From Gongronella butleri (taxonomy: Eukaryota > Mucoromycota > Mucoromycetes > Mucorales > Cunninghamellaceae), in NCBI GenBank assembly GCA_025201375.1, contig JAIWZP010000003.1, positions 868,001-932,000 of the forward strand: a DNA stretch of 64,000 nucleotides, in the 5' to 3' direction. Positions 26,043-39,318 of this stretch are shown here, in pieces. Made by a program: the position numbers and the translations under genes. The notes beneath the pieces are model-generated. The model searched no databases. It saw nothing but the letters and a program-made list of their open reading frames with translations, and had not been told where the DNA came from. Each line of letters opens with the position of its first letter. Within the stretch, counting starts at the first letter, position 1.

Positions 26043-27871
26043 ATGAACTTTCAGTTTGCTCCTGTGGAGGGTAAGTCGCCAAAAAAATAAGAAAAACAAA
26101 ATCAGGTTGGCATTAGCCCCCATAAATAAGAACAAAATCAGATTTTTTTTTTTTTTTTTTTGGTTTCCTCACGCGTTCTCGTTCGTTTTCGTACCCCTCT
26201 TTTTCTTTTTTTGTTGGTAGATTGGTCTCGAAACAAGCCAGGCACGGATCTTTTCCCGACGTCGCTTGCGTTGCCTGGGCAATCGATTCAACAACAGCAG
26301 CAACAGCAGCAAGGCCACGCTTCGCATGCTTCTCACGCGCAGCAGCAGCAGCAGCAGCAGCAGCCACAGCAGCAGGCTGGTTTGCACCATGTAACGAGCG
26401 CGTCATCGTCGCCTTCGGTCAGTCAGCAGGCGCACCCGCAAGCGCGACATGGCAATGGGTTGCTTGACGGGCATTTCCAGGATTTTATGTATCAAGCGCC
26501 GGGGCAAGGGCCGCAAGCTTCTGCGGCGGCGTTCCAGCCCGCGTTTGACGATCTTGGCATGCATTTGCAATCGAAAGCGTTGGCACACGCGTCGCCTCAG
26601 CATCATCATGCTCAGGCGCAACAACACCATCCGCAGCAACAACATCACTCACAACCCCCTCAGCATCATCACGCGCATCATCATTCCCAGCAGCAGCAGC
26701 AGCAGCAGCAACAGGCCCAGCAGCAGCAACAAGGTTGGCATCATACGCAACAGGCGCAACAACAACAACAACAACAACCATCGCCACACCATGCTCACCA
26801 TCAAGCCGCCTATTCGCATCATCATCCCCAGGCACATCAGCAGCAACAGCCGCCGCAGCAGCAGCAACATCAGCAGCATCCTCATCATCCGCAACAGGTT
26901 CAGCACCAGCACCATCATCATCAGCAGCAACAACAACAGCAGCAGCAGCAACAACAGCGCTTTTCGCCGTACATGCAGTCCATGGCGCCTCCACCAGCCA
27001 ATGCGTATTATCACCATCAGCCATTGCAGCAGCACCAGGTGTTCCCCCACCAGCAAGCATTTTTGGATAGATTGAATCAGCAGCACCAGCAGCAATTGCA
27101 ACAACAGCATCATCCGCATCATCCTCAATACCCAGGCTTGTCCCCCCAGCAGCCATCGTCAAGGAAAGGGGACTATATGATGAACAACATTGCTGCCGTG
27201 CCCACCAAAAAGTCCAAGAAGAAGAAGAAGAAGAAAGAGCCCGAAGATCCCAATGCACCGCCAAAACCAAAGCGCAAAACTGGCCTCAACAAGCCATTGA
27301 TCCTCAGCCCACAGCTGTCCGCGCTCATGGATGGCGACATTGAGGTATGTGAAAAAAAAAAAAAAAAAAAGTGAGAGGGACGCGTCATCCTCCTCGGAAA
27401 ATCGCCTCTTTTTCTCATTTTTCTCATTTTTCTCTCCATTTTCTGCAGCTATCACGCCCGGAGATTGTCAAGCGGCTGTGGACGTACATCAAGGGGAACG
27501 ACCTGCAGGATCCCAAGGACCGCCGGTTCATTCTGTGTGACGACAAGCTGAAATCGATCTTCAATTGCGACCGCGTCAATAGCTTTGGCATGAACCGCGA
27601 TCTGTCCAAGCATCTGACCAAAAAGGACCTGCCCGAGCCGCTTGAGGACGATCCCAATGCCGCGCCACCGGCGTCCGCCACGTCCACGTCTAGTGCCGCC
27701 ACCACATCCACTGCTGCCGCCAAGCAATCGCCCACCGTCACCGCAGAGACGCCCGACGACATCTTGACCCCAAAGGAGGGTGAACACGTCGCCGCCGCCA
27801 TCGCACACACCGCCATTGCAAACCCAAACAGCACGAGTAATACGACATCGTCCACGCCCACGCTCCATTGA
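26043..27871 (+). CDS. Gln/His-rich SWIB domain protein
   Basis: Exons 26043-26070, 26221-27344 and 27449-27871; 524 residues. Residues about 30-360 are low-complexity, mainly Gln and His with runs of up to about 11 Gln. A Lys-rich patch (KKSKKKKKKKEPEDPNAPPK) follows. The SWIB domain starts at GLNKPLILSPQLSALM and continues through SRPEIVKRLWTYIKGNDLQD, RFILCDDKLKSIF and SFGMNRDLSKHL. Its last 90 residues are an Ala/Thr/Ser-rich tail. SWIB proteins work with chromatin remodellers or the RNA polymerase I factor Uaf30. Relatives usually carry a DEK-C domain in front; here it is replaced by the Gln/His region. The 28-nt first exon MNFQFAPVEG is supported by a canonical GTAAGT donor and a phase-matching acceptor. 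Intron 2 falls inside the SWIB domain. Confidence 0.9.
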
Positions 27872-29238
27872 CTCGAAAATTGAACATATTGCTGTCGTGC
27901 CCACCCTTCCCTTTTTCCCCTTCAACCCACCCAATTCCGCCTATTTTTTTTTCTCTTAAACATGCATAGTCAATGCCCTTTTTTTTTTTTCCTCCCTTTC
28001 TCCATTGCACGCCATGCCTTTCGTAACGCATCCTCTTGGTATTTTATACATTTTCGTGATATCTTTTTTATGTTGATCCCCCCCCTGTCTCCCCGTCACT
28101 ACGCCTCCACCCTGCTTTATATCTTCCTCTCGCGCCATCGCACCGGTTTTCCTCTTGTTTCGCTTTCCATGTGCCTTTTGCGTGCGTTTCCGCATTTTTT
28201 TTTACTCTTTTTATCCTTTGTGCCTTGACTTTTTTTTTTCTTTTTAACAAAACACGTCCCATCCCCCCTCTGTTCTTTCTTATCCCTTTTTGAAAGAAAA
28301 AAAATGGCTTGTCAATAAAAAAAAACTCTCTTATTTTCTGTATCATGGACTTTTTTTTTTTCTCCACCAGCCGTTGTGCTGGGCAGGCCGTGACACGCCA
28401 ATTCCCAATTGTGCTCAATTTAGGATCTGTGTAGCAACCGCTTGATCCGTGTAGCCGATTCGGCGTCATCTCCTCCGCTCCTCCCCCCCCCCAAAAAAAA
28501 CAAATAACTCTAAGCAATGGACATTGCTGGCTGCCAATTTGTTGGCCCATGGCGATGCTCCATTGGTAAGTGCGCCACGCTCCGAAATAAATAGCAATGG
28601 ATGCGCCCATCCGTGGAAGAGCGAAAAAAGAAAAAATGACGCGATGTACCGGTTACAATGGCAACAGGCGGCCTCGGTCAGCTGCCTTGTCGCAATTGCG
28701 CGTAAGTCATGGTGAAAAGGTGCATCCCGACTATTTCAAACGACCATTGCATGATGCGCATCCCCTTTTTTTTTATCATGAGCGCGCCTCCTTGCATCCG
28801 CCGCGCCCCTTTCCGTGGTCGAATTTCTATTAGCGAAAAAAATGAGCAACATGGCTTATTTTGTGTGCACCCTTTATTTTTTTTTATTTTTTACCCATTT
28901 CCCATTCCATTGGGGCGCGACACGCGGGGCGCCACAATGACCCACTTCATTTCTCATTTAGCATGGCAACACGACCGGCGGGCCGAGCGGCAATTGCCGA
29001 CGGCGTTCTTTTTTTTTTCTCACTTTTTTTTTTTTCTGTCGCATGACATTTTAACTCTATGCACATGGCCGTTTTAGGGAGAGATGATGCATGAGACAAA
29101 GAAAAAGAAAGAAAAGCAGGGAGGCACGGATGTGAAAAATAAAGAGCACGAGGTGATGAGCCAATGGAACAGGGTGGATGATCTTTTTTTTTTAATTTTC
29201 GAGATGGAAAAGGGTTGGAATCCAACGCGGATGGGTTT
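27872..29238. other. Convergent intergenic region
   Basis: Between two convergent genes, with CT-rich and homopolymer tracts and no feature I can name. An AATAAA-like CAATAAAAAAAA is at about 28313. Confidence 0.5.
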
Positions 29239-30972
29239 TTAATAATAAAATTCGGGAGGATTTGGATGCTGTGCAAAGGCGTATTGGTCTGGATGTGGCA
29301 TGGTGAGCGGCGGGTCCATGCGAGGCTGATCTCTTCGGTGCTGAGTTTGTGTGCGCTGTCTTTGCTGCTGCTGTTGTTGTTGTTGTTGTTGTTGCTGCTG
29401 CTGCTGGTCCATGTGCGGTGGGTAGCCCGCGTGATCCTGATAATTCTCGGGCAGCGGCATGTCTGGATAGGGCGCGTAAAAGGGCTGTTGAGGTGGCGGT
29501 TGTGGATTTTCCATATTCATGTTATAGTAACCCTGGCCAGGCGGTGGTGGCGGGTAATCGTCCATGGGGCCATAATACGCGTCCATGTCGTCGGGGATGC
29601 CGCCGCCAACGTGATGCATTTCTGGCGGATAGGCCAGATGCGCATCACCCATTGGATCGTCCACGCGGTCGTCGGCCATCCCGAACCCCGCATCGTCGTG
29701 CATCGACCCTTGGTGATGCTGCGACGCGTGCCCAAACGACTCGGTCATGCTCGTCGTCGCGCCGTGCACGTCCGTCGCAGCGCCGCCAGGAATGTCGCCA
29801 GGCGCACCCATGGCATGCATATTGTTGGATCCCACCGATGGATGCCCATGCACCGCCGCACCACCACTCGCGCCCGCGCCACTGTGCACCATCCGTGGCG
29901 CCTGCACAATATACCACCGTTCCCACGCGCCAATCACAAACGCCCAGTGGATCTACGCAGTAAAATACGAAAAACAAGAAAAAAAAGACGCGTCAATACA
30001 ACGGTAAAAGCGCGTCATTCACGCGTCCAACCACGTTGGGTTGTTCACTACGCGCGTCTCCTTTCAATGGGACCGCGTCACGTGCCGATAGGAGCGCGTC
30101 AGGCTTTGTATCTTGTCCACAGTTTCGGTTTCTTTTTCCTTACATAGACCATGATCATGGCGGCAAGACAAGCCAGTGTCCACGTGGTCTGGTCCTGGTA
30201 CAGCCGTGCGCAATTATAATAGTCAATGGACGGATTGAGCGGGATGGTCGCATTGGATGTTGTCGTGCCATTGCTCAGAGAAGCACGGTACGCGTCCTGC
30301 ACCTGCCCTTCGGATAGATTGAAACACCACGCGCGATAGTCCGACGATTTCACAAGGAACACCACGAAATTACAAAACATGTCGACGAGAATCAGCAGTG
30401 CAAACGTCCAAACCAATTGCGTCGTGCGCGCCAAAAGATAAGGTGTCGCCTAAAAAGTGACAAGGGTCAAGCTCGATGCTACATTTTTTTCTTTTTTTTC
30501 TCGCGTTACCTGCCACTTGATGATAATAAAAGCACCCACGCACACGATAAAAAAGAACAGATTCAGCACGCCAAAGATGACCAGGGCTGGAAACGCCATG
30601 TACGAATAAAAAGCTGTTGAAAACAGGAATGAGATTTCTTTTTTTTTCCTGGCCGTTTCGTGGTTGTCTGTGCCTTACGGCTGCGGCCCATGAAGGCGAG
30701 AACGGCAAAATAAAGACTAAATCCCTGGAAAAGATGTAAAAAAAAGGGGGGTGCCGTGGCGCGTCAGTGAGGCATCTGAAGGTCAATTGAGATGGAATGG
30801 ATGCGCTTACCGCCCAAACAACGCAAGCAATGAGAGAGCCGATCTGTGTGGGAATGCAACAGCAACAATTTCGTGGCGTCATGCCCGTGTGCCGTGGCCT
30901 GCCCCATCGCCCAAAGCTAAATCTGTCGGCCGTCGGCGGCGCCTCCTCTGGATCATGATCGCCTGGATACAT
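29239..30972 (-). CDS. Four-span membrane protein with Pro/Gln-rich tail
   Basis: Exons 30972-30811, 30724-30679, 30613-30510, 30449-30144 and 29952-29239; 443 residues. A Cys-rich stretch (NCCCCIPTQIG) leads into four hydrophobic spans (IGSLIACVVWAGFSLYFAVL; YMAFPALVIFGVLNLFFFIV; QLVWTFALLILVDMFCNFVV; WTLACLAAMIMVYIHWAFVI). The loop between spans 3 and 4 has paired Cys and N-glycosylation sites (NLS, NGT, NAT), placing it outside the cytosol. The last 220 residues are Gly/Met/His-rich, then Pro-rich with PPPPPGQGY and a run of about 16 Gln. The layout recalls LAPTM/tetraspan-like membrane proteins, but I recognise no exact family. All splice phases agree, supporting a real gene. Confidence 0.85.
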
Positions 30973-31519
30973 TTACAAAAGGAATTGGGAGGGGTATCTA
31001 TGGAGAATGAAGACTAAAATGTACAATGGGAGCCTTGAATGCGACCAGGTTAAAATGTGCAAAGGAAAAAAAAAAAGAGTAAAAAAAACACCATCGGCCA
31101 CGATCCACAAAAATTAAAATAGGTTGGGCCCATAAACAGAGACCAATTTAGGCAATGCCGTGATGGCAGCTGAGTTTTTAAGGTTCCGTGATGATCATGC
31201 AGGACCAGCACGTTCAAATGCCGACACGCGTCGCTTTTTTTGATTTTTTTTCTTTCATCGTTATCCAAACGCCATGTATCCCCGGAGGCAATGAATTGTT
31301 AGCTATGGGGATTCCTCGGGGCACATTGAAAAATCAGCATGTTGGCAGGACGCCCAAAAAAACGGACAAAAATAATCGTGTATGTGTCAAGTTTTGATTT
31401 TTTTTTCATGAAATCAGAGTCGCGTGTCATGATTTAGGTTGGCAAAAGAGAGGCCTGGTTTTGCTCTTTCATATGCACTTCAGTGCGTCTTGCTTGGTTG
31501 TGTCATCGCCGAGAAAATC

Positions 31520-32420
31520 GTTATTGGAGCATTTTTTGCTTGTTTTTGGTCGTTTGTCGATGAGGGTTTGCTTACAAGGAAATTTAGTCGTTGAACAAAG
31601 GAGTTCCAGGATTCTAGTTCATTTTGAGCCTATTCATGGGGCACTGCGGTTACTGGACGGCGCGTCATCACGATTTTCAAAAATGGCGGATTTTCCTTGA
31701 GATGCAGTCGAGGATTTGAAAATCGAAAAATATAGCTCCCCAGATCGCCATGCCGTTCAACCACATGATAAACGCGCCTCATTCATCGACGGAAATCAAT
31801 TAAAAACCAGGGGTCCGTTGACTGGTGTTGGTGTAAAACGCAAAAAGCTGCGATTTTACATCACAAAGCAAACTCAACGAAGATTCCCTGCAATGCCTTG
31901 CACGTCATGTCATCCGAAAGAGCATGGTTTGCTGCATACGTGGACATGGGTGATCAATAGAAAAAGTCGTTTTTGGCACTTTTTGCGCGGTTTCAAAACC
32001 ATATATGAATTCGACGCGTGATAAACCGCGTCAAACGTCTCGTGACGCGTGCCTGTTCCTTTTGAAATTCATGCACGTGGCGCCCTTCTTGCTCGAGATG
32101 CGTCAGCGCGGCTATTTGAAAGCGTTGGTCGCGTGCTATTCACATTCAAAGAAAAATCGAAAATCGGCCATTGCTTGCCAACGCGCTGATCATTCACTCT
32201 TTTTTTTGCCGTTTTTCGTCGTTTGGCCTTGCGGATGAACTAATGTGCAAGTTTGGTCCAATTCTGCGGACCTGAATTTTAAATTTTGGCTCGAAGCCTC
32301 CAGAGGGCCAAAAAAGTGATTGCTTGTAGTGCGCTTCGTGGATTTTTTGCAGCTAAAAAGTGTCATGCCACTGGGTTTATCTAACTTTTGGTCCACTTCA
32401 GGAAGTGTGTAGCGTATTGG
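31520..32420 (+). repeat. Repeat R2, copy b
   Basis: Landmarks shared in order with copies a, c and d are GCGGTTACTGGACGGCGCGT, GGATTTTCCTTGAGATGCAG, CCCAGATCGCCATGCCGTTC, CATACGTGGACATGGGTGAT, AAACCGCGTCAAACGTCTCG and AAAAATCGAAAATCGGCCAT. It is one of the two most similar copies, with 62.5 kb. Confidence 0.85.
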
Positions 32421-32844
32421 GTTGCCTTGGGATCCATCCAGCAAACGGCCATTTTAGACAAATTTGAAAATTCATGCGATTGGCCCCTCCGCTGACGCTG
32501 AAACCTATTGCCAAACCTTATTCATTCTGAGCACAAACGAATTCTGCGCTTTATTGCCACGCCAAGACATCTACTGTAGCTTTTGCAATGGTCCATTGGG
32601 AGCAAAATCTGCCATTGAAAATATCTGACATGATTTTGAGCGCGAGTCACGCTTGTTCCATTTGAAGACCCAAAGCAGGGATTGCAAAAGACAATGCATG
32701 CATTGCATCCCCAATCCAACAACGAAACAAGTAGCAATCCACCCAAAACTCAGACCGTTGGCTTGGGTTCAGTTAAAAAAAGTAGAAAAAATGGCGATGC
32801 AAAGCTTTTGCGTGCAAATGGCTTTTTGGAGCCATAGCCAGAGC

Positions 32845-33026
32845 CGAGCCAATCAGCCTTCACTTGTCGAGCGGGTCGCAAAAGGACAATAAAAAGGGCG
32901 CCGGAATAACCTCGATGGCATTTTTCCTTTCTTCGGGTCGCAAAAGGACAATAAAAAGGGCGCCGGAATAACCTCGATGGCATTTTCCTTTCTTTTTGTT
33001 TCCACGACGACTGCGGCAGGCAAACA
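32845..33026 (+). promoter_or_regulatory. Nudix promoter with a tandem 62-bp duplication
   Basis: A CCAAT box (GAGCCAATCAGCC, near 32845-32857) is followed by two head-to-tail copies of a 62-bp unit, 32872-32933 and 32934-32994. Each unit begins CGGGTCGCAAAAGGACAATA and contains ACAATAAAAAGGG, a TATA-like core. The second unit ends about 30 bp before the Nudix ATG at 33027. The two units are nearly identical, so the duplication is recent. The duplicated core promoter is seen directly; its effect on expression is inference. Confidence 0.65.
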
Positions 33027-33503
33027 ATGGCGTCCAAATTGTCCGAGTATGCAATCAGTGCAAGCGAGTACCTTGCGCAGAACGGTCAGTACGATCGCGT
33101 GGTGATTGGCGTGGCCATTTTTGATGCGAATGGGCGTTTGTTGGTGGTGCAGCGCGCGGCACACGAATCGAGCTTTGCCAACATGTACGAATTGCCTGGT
33201 GGGCATGTCGAAGACTCGGATGGCACGATCCTGGATGCGGTGGTGCGCGAGACTAAGGAAGAGACCGGACTGGACGTGAGCAGCATCGATTCGACGTTTG
33301 CACCGTTTGATTATCGCACGCATGAGACCGCCGGGCTGTCGCACCAGCTCAATTTCCGCGTGCGAGTCAAGGCCGACGCGCCGGTCACGCTTGCACCTGA
33401 CGAGCACCAGGCATTCCAATGGATTAGCATGAGTGACACGGAGCAATTGCTCACCACAGAGACCATGCGCAAGACGATCCGCGATGCCCTGGCAACAAGA
33501 TGA
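33027..33503 (+). CDS. Nudix hydrolase
   Basis: Single exon, 158 residues. Nudix enzymes cleave nucleoside diphosphates linked to another group and often clean up oxidised or excess nucleotides. The Nudix box runs from GGHVEDSDGTILDAVVRE to TKEETGL at about residues 52-76. It has the REXXEEXG core but one extra residue before it (EDSDGT for the common EPGET), a variant common in fungal Nudix proteins. The strand before it (VVIGVAIFDANGRLLVVQRA) and the C-terminal FQWISMSDTEQLL are typical. The start at 33027 follows a 62-bp tandem promoter duplication. An AATAAA is at about 33511. The substrate is not predictable. Confidence 0.93.
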   Translation: MASKLSEYAISASEYLAQNGQYDRVVIGVAIFDANGRLLVVQRAAHESSFANMYELPGGHVEDSDGTILDAVVRETKEETGLDVSSIDSTFAPFDYRTHETAGLSHQLNFRVRVKADAPVTLAPDEHQAFQWISMSDTEQLLTTETMRKTIRDALATR

Positions 33504-33812
33504 AACAAACAAATAAACACGCGTATTCATGACACATTGGGGATGGCACGGGGAGGAGTTGCGTTTAGAAAACGAAAAAAAAAATGAAAAAAACGATTCG
33601 TATATATACAAAGATTCCTTTTTTTATTTGCAAAGAATGTTTTTACTGTGCTAATCATAGCGCTCATCCATCGATTGAATGGAACGAGGGGGAGAGAAGG
33701 CAAAGGGAGGAAAAACGAAGGAAAAGGCGTGAATCAAAGATGGGGAATGAGCAATTTGGGATGTGGGGGGGGAGGGGAAAGAGAAACTTTCTTTTTTTTT
33801 TTGGGAACAAAT
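33504..33812. other. Short convergent spacer
   Basis: 3' UTRs of the Nudix (+) and Hsp70 (-) genes, purine-rich, with no other feature visible. Confidence 0.5.
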
Positions 33813-36082
<2,270 letters not shown>

Positions 36083-36538
36083 AGTAATAGTAAATTGAGT
36101 CTTGTTAAAACAGAGAGAATAGGTGGAAAAAGGTGAAAGAATATAAGAAAAAAAAAAAAAGGCGACGGGGGTCTTTGGCAAAGAAAGGGTTTAAATACAA
36201 AAAAAGGTTCTAAATTTCACGCGCCGCTCGCTGGGCTCTCGTTGATTCATGCACTTTCCAAGGAGTTTCCAGAAACCGCTCAACTTTTCCACAAGGGCCC
36301 AAAAAAAAAAAAAAAAGCTAAGCGCCACGCAAGCGCCATGGCGCACAGCTTGAAAAGAACCTCCCAGAGAAGCCATTTGACGATTTTTTTTTTCATCATC
36401 ATCATCGTCATGGGGCCATTGGATGCACGTCATCCCTTTTTGCAATCAAGCCAAAAAGGATGAGAAACGACGAAAAAAAAAAGAAAAAAGCATGCAAATC
36501 TGGTATTTTTTTATTTTGGCGCCTTGTGATTGGCCTGT
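36083..36538. other. Hsp70 promoter and 3' UTR of the FYR gene
   Basis: The spacer between two minus-strand genes. It contains the Hsp70 heat-shock element and TATA box; I see no coding feature. Confidence 0.55.
36191..36276 (-). promoter_or_regulatory. Heat-shock element and TATA box of Hsp70
   Basis: TTTCCAGAAAC at 36266-36276 is an inverted pair of heat-shock units (TTC-CA-GAA), with a further half site TTTCCAAGGA just beside it at 36255-36264. On the minus strand this is 60-70 bp upstream of a TATA-like TATTTAAA (36191-36198), which in turn is about 110 bp before the start codon. The arrangement fits heat-shock factor control; binding itself is inferred. Confidence 0.6.
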
Positions 36539-37691
36539 TCATCGCTTCTTTTTGTAATTAGCACACTTGTCTGCATTTTCCATGCGCTCGATCTGCGCGC
36601 GCACGACAGGGTGCGACAGACCATAGTACTCGGGGCCCGAGATAGCATTGCGTGTCATACGGTCACGTTTGTCGTTGACCTTGCGTATCACCGTGGTCCA
36701 CACGTTTGTCGCCGACTTGCCCTCGACGATGGTGTCGGGCGTATCGTCGCCGACCACCGTGAACTAGGCATTGGAATGCTTTGTGAGCGGACGCGTCTCT
36801 TTTTTTCCCCCTTTTTTTCTCATCTTTTTGCGCTTTTACCTTTGGACCATTGGGCCCCTGCTCGATTTTACACGTGTAGACGGTCTGCTCGTCGGGGTTG
36901 AGTGTGCTCATGTAGGTGCGACGCGACTCGTAGCCAAGAGGAAAGATGTAGCGGTCGCTGTGGAAGCCCTTTTTGTCGTGTTGGATCGTGCCGAGCGACA
37001 AAACTTCAAGTCCGCCGAGCTTGATTGGCATCTTGGCCGACCCATCGTCATTGAGCTCCACATCTTCCGCAGTGGGTGCAACCGTGCGCACGCGTTTGCT
37101 CGTGTGCTTGTTTTCTGCATAAAAAAGAGAGAGAGAAAAAGAAATTGAGCCCAAAATCCGTCTCTTTTTTTTTTGATGGCACCTTACCTTGATCCTCGTC
37201 TTCGCTGATGTCCATGGCCTCCGGCTGCTGCTGTTGCTGCTGTTGATCCTTCATCAGCTCCCTAGATCAAATGATGCGCGCGTAAGAAATCAAAAATACG
37301 AGAAAAAAATCAAGAAAAACAGCGCGTTGACTTGCTTTGTCTTGTTTTCGAGGAACTTGATACGGCGATTGGCCTTGTCCAGAGCGTCTTGCGCTTCGCG
37401 ATGCACCTGGAGGGGCAAAGATCGACAAACAGGTGAGTGCCCGCCGCCATTTTTTTCCTTTTTTCCCTCTTTTTTCTCTTTTAGTCTGTTTTACCTTGAT
37501 AAAGTCCACGAGCTTTCGCTTCATGAGACGGTATTTTCGCGTGCGCTCGTCTGTGATATTCTGTTCTGATCCTTCCAGCATACTGTCAGCGGCGAAAAAG
37601 GGCAAGAAAAAGCAAAAAAAAGAGCGTCCAGACACTTTTTCTGTTGTGTTTTGGAGGCCGCGTCGGGCTGTGGAGCCGCTGATTGGGTCAT
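36539..37691 (-). CDS. FYRN/FYRC domain nuclear protein, TBRG1-like
   Basis: Exons 37691-37636, 37582-37495, 37406-37321, 37261-37188, 37114-36840 and 36763-36539; about 267 residues. The N-terminal part is a basic coiled-coil-like region (YRLMKRKLVDFIK, ALDKANRRIKFLENK), then a Gln run and an acidic patch (MDISEDEDQG). FYRN follows (LSLGTIQHDKKGFHSDRYIF, YESRRTYMSTLNPD, YTCKIEQG), then FYRC (GKSATNVWTTVIRKVND, ISGPEYYGLSHPVVRAQIE). FYR proteins act in chromatin and transcription control; TBRG1 is the closest layout I know. The donor of intron 3 is uncertain: 37320 (GTTTTT) keeps more coding sequence and 37356 (GTTCCT) is the alternative; both keep phase. The start at 37691 joins by phase to MLEGSEQ. 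Confidence 0.82.
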
Positions 37692-37865
37692 TCCAAAACA
37701 GGCAACTCCGCAAAAGAGAGCCAAACAGGCAGCAGGGCGTAAAAAGGTGGGATGCCCCTCTCCTTTTGCTCTTGGACTCTCCTCTTCCTCTTTTAAAGCT
37801 TATTTCATACCCCCATCGGCCCTTTTTTCTTTTTCTTTTCTTTCTCATTTTTTACTTTACGTGCC
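37692..37865. promoter_or_regulatory. Bidirectional promoter, FYR gene and CK2 beta
   Basis: Only 174 bp separate the two divergent start codons. The stretch is pyrimidine-rich on the plus strand near the CK2 beta start. Shared control of both genes is inferred from the spacing alone. Confidence 0.5.
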
Positions 37866-39042
37866 ATGTTTGTTGGTAAACTAGGCAAAAGAGTGGAATT
37901 GAATGGCGTGCGAGCGTGTGTTTTGCTGACGCGGTTCTTTTTTTTCGCTTTTTTTTTCGCTTTACTTTTTTCTTTTTTTGTTAGATTCGGACCATGACTC
38001 GTCGAGCAAAGATAGCTCTTTGCAGAGTTGGGTGGCATGGTTCTGCTCGCTTGCTGGCAATGAGTTTTATATCGAGGTGCCGGAGGACTTTATGGACGAC
38101 GACTTTAATTTAACGGGTCTTTCGAGCCAAGTGCCATACTATGAAGAGGCGCTCGAGGTGATTTTGGACCTGGACTCGGAAGAGTACGAGCAGGATCGAT
38201 CGGAGGGCGAGGGGCCAGCGAGCAGCAGTAGCACGAAGCGTGTGAGTCCCAAAGTGCTTGAGCCTTATGCTATTATGCTGTATGGGCTTGTGCACCAGCG
38301 CTATTTGCTCACGCGCAATGGTCTGCGCTTCATGGCCGAGCGATACGCGTCACAAGACTTTGGCACCTGCCCGCGCGTCTATTGCGCGCGGTCGCCCGTG
38401 CTGCCCGTGGGCCGCCACGATCATGTCGGCAAGGAGGCCGTCAAGCTGTATTGCCCGTCGTGCCTCGATCTATACAATCCGCCCAAATCCATCTACCAAA
38501 ATATCGACGGCGCGCACTTTGGATCAACTTATGCACATCTTCTCTTTGAGACCTTCCCTGGGTTGCTGCCAATGGCAAGGCCACACATCTACCAGCCAAA
38601 AATCTTTGGTTTCCACGTATCGTCGCTCGCACCCACAGGGCCATCCATGCAATGGCTGCGCCAGCGACCTCCAGAATACATTGATCACACCGACGACGAC
38701 CCTGACGACGATCCACAGATGCTAGACGACGACGATGACGACGAAGAGGACCAGGTCTATTATGAAGAGCAATGGCAACAGGTAACATTTTTCCCCCTCC
38801 CCTCCCCTCCGCCCGCCATTGGCGTCGTGTTTGTTCCTGGGATTGGAGGCTGGACGCGCTGAAACTTCTCTTTTTTTTTCCTTTTTTTTTTTTTTCTAAA
38901 TCAGTTTCGCACCTCGCCGTCCGCCAATGACATTGCCTCCACCAGCAACAACAGCGATATGGTCAATGGGCTCACGGGCCAAATAGAGGACTGGCACGTG
39001 CAAGATTCCGGCATTAATAGTCTATTACGTCGATGGATCTGA
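37866..39042 (+). CDS. CKB1: Casein kinase II regulatory subunit beta
   Basis: Exons 37866-37875, 37985-38781 and 38905-39042; 314 residues. It is the dimeric regulatory subunit of protein kinase CK2. Family landmarks are WVAWFCSLAGNEFYIEVPED, DDDFNLTGLSSQVPYYEEAL, ILDLDSEE, AIMLYGLVHQRYLLTRNGL, the zinc-binding cysteines in CPRVYC and YCPSCLDLYNPP, and GAHFGSTYAHLLFE. The first exon is 10 nt, giving MFV plus one base; without it the ORF has no start before DSDHDSSSKDSS, the acidic N-terminal autophosphorylation-type sequence. The C-terminus carries a long Asp/Glu tail (DDDDDDEED) and an extra exon ending LLRRWI, longer than the animal protein. Confidence 0.94.
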
Positions 39043-39318
39043 TTTTTATTTTTTTTCCTTTGCGTGTGCCATTGTGCCCTCCTCTTCCGTTTTGTCATCG
39101 CTGTCGCTTCGCCTGCACGCACGCCCGCACGCTCGCACGCGCGCCAATTCTTCATACCAACTCATCATCTCCACCTCGAAATCTTTTTCGTTTTTTTTCC
39201 TGCCTACTGCTCATCTCGTGTACTTTCCATTAAACTTGTGTCTATTCTCTCGTTTCGTGGTCTCTACTCTTGGATGCAATAGAAGAAGGCGGATCTTTTA
39301 TTCTTATTTTAATGGGTT

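Larger units (their letters stand above)
30973..33026. other. 2 kb gene-free region with repeat R2
   Basis: Contains R2 copy b (about 31520-32420) and the tandemly duplicated Nudix promoter (32872-32994). Before and between these I see nothing that reads as a gene. Confidence 0.6.

Noticed and set aside
26449..27270. Long ORFs on both strands across the Gln/His region (Leu-, Asn/Ser- or Ala/Asp-rich)
   Set aside because: Shadow frames of the CAG/CAT-rich SWIB gene.
29215..30147. 310-codon plus-strand ORF opposite the membrane-protein gene
   Set aside because: Shadow of the C-terminal exon of the minus-strand gene; crosses its intron and has no domain.
31716..32021. Possible coding sequence in R2 (shared DRHA peptide in several copies)
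   Set aside because: The frames are broken differently in each copy and substitutions show no sign of amino-acid constraint; the shared peptide follows from DNA similarity.
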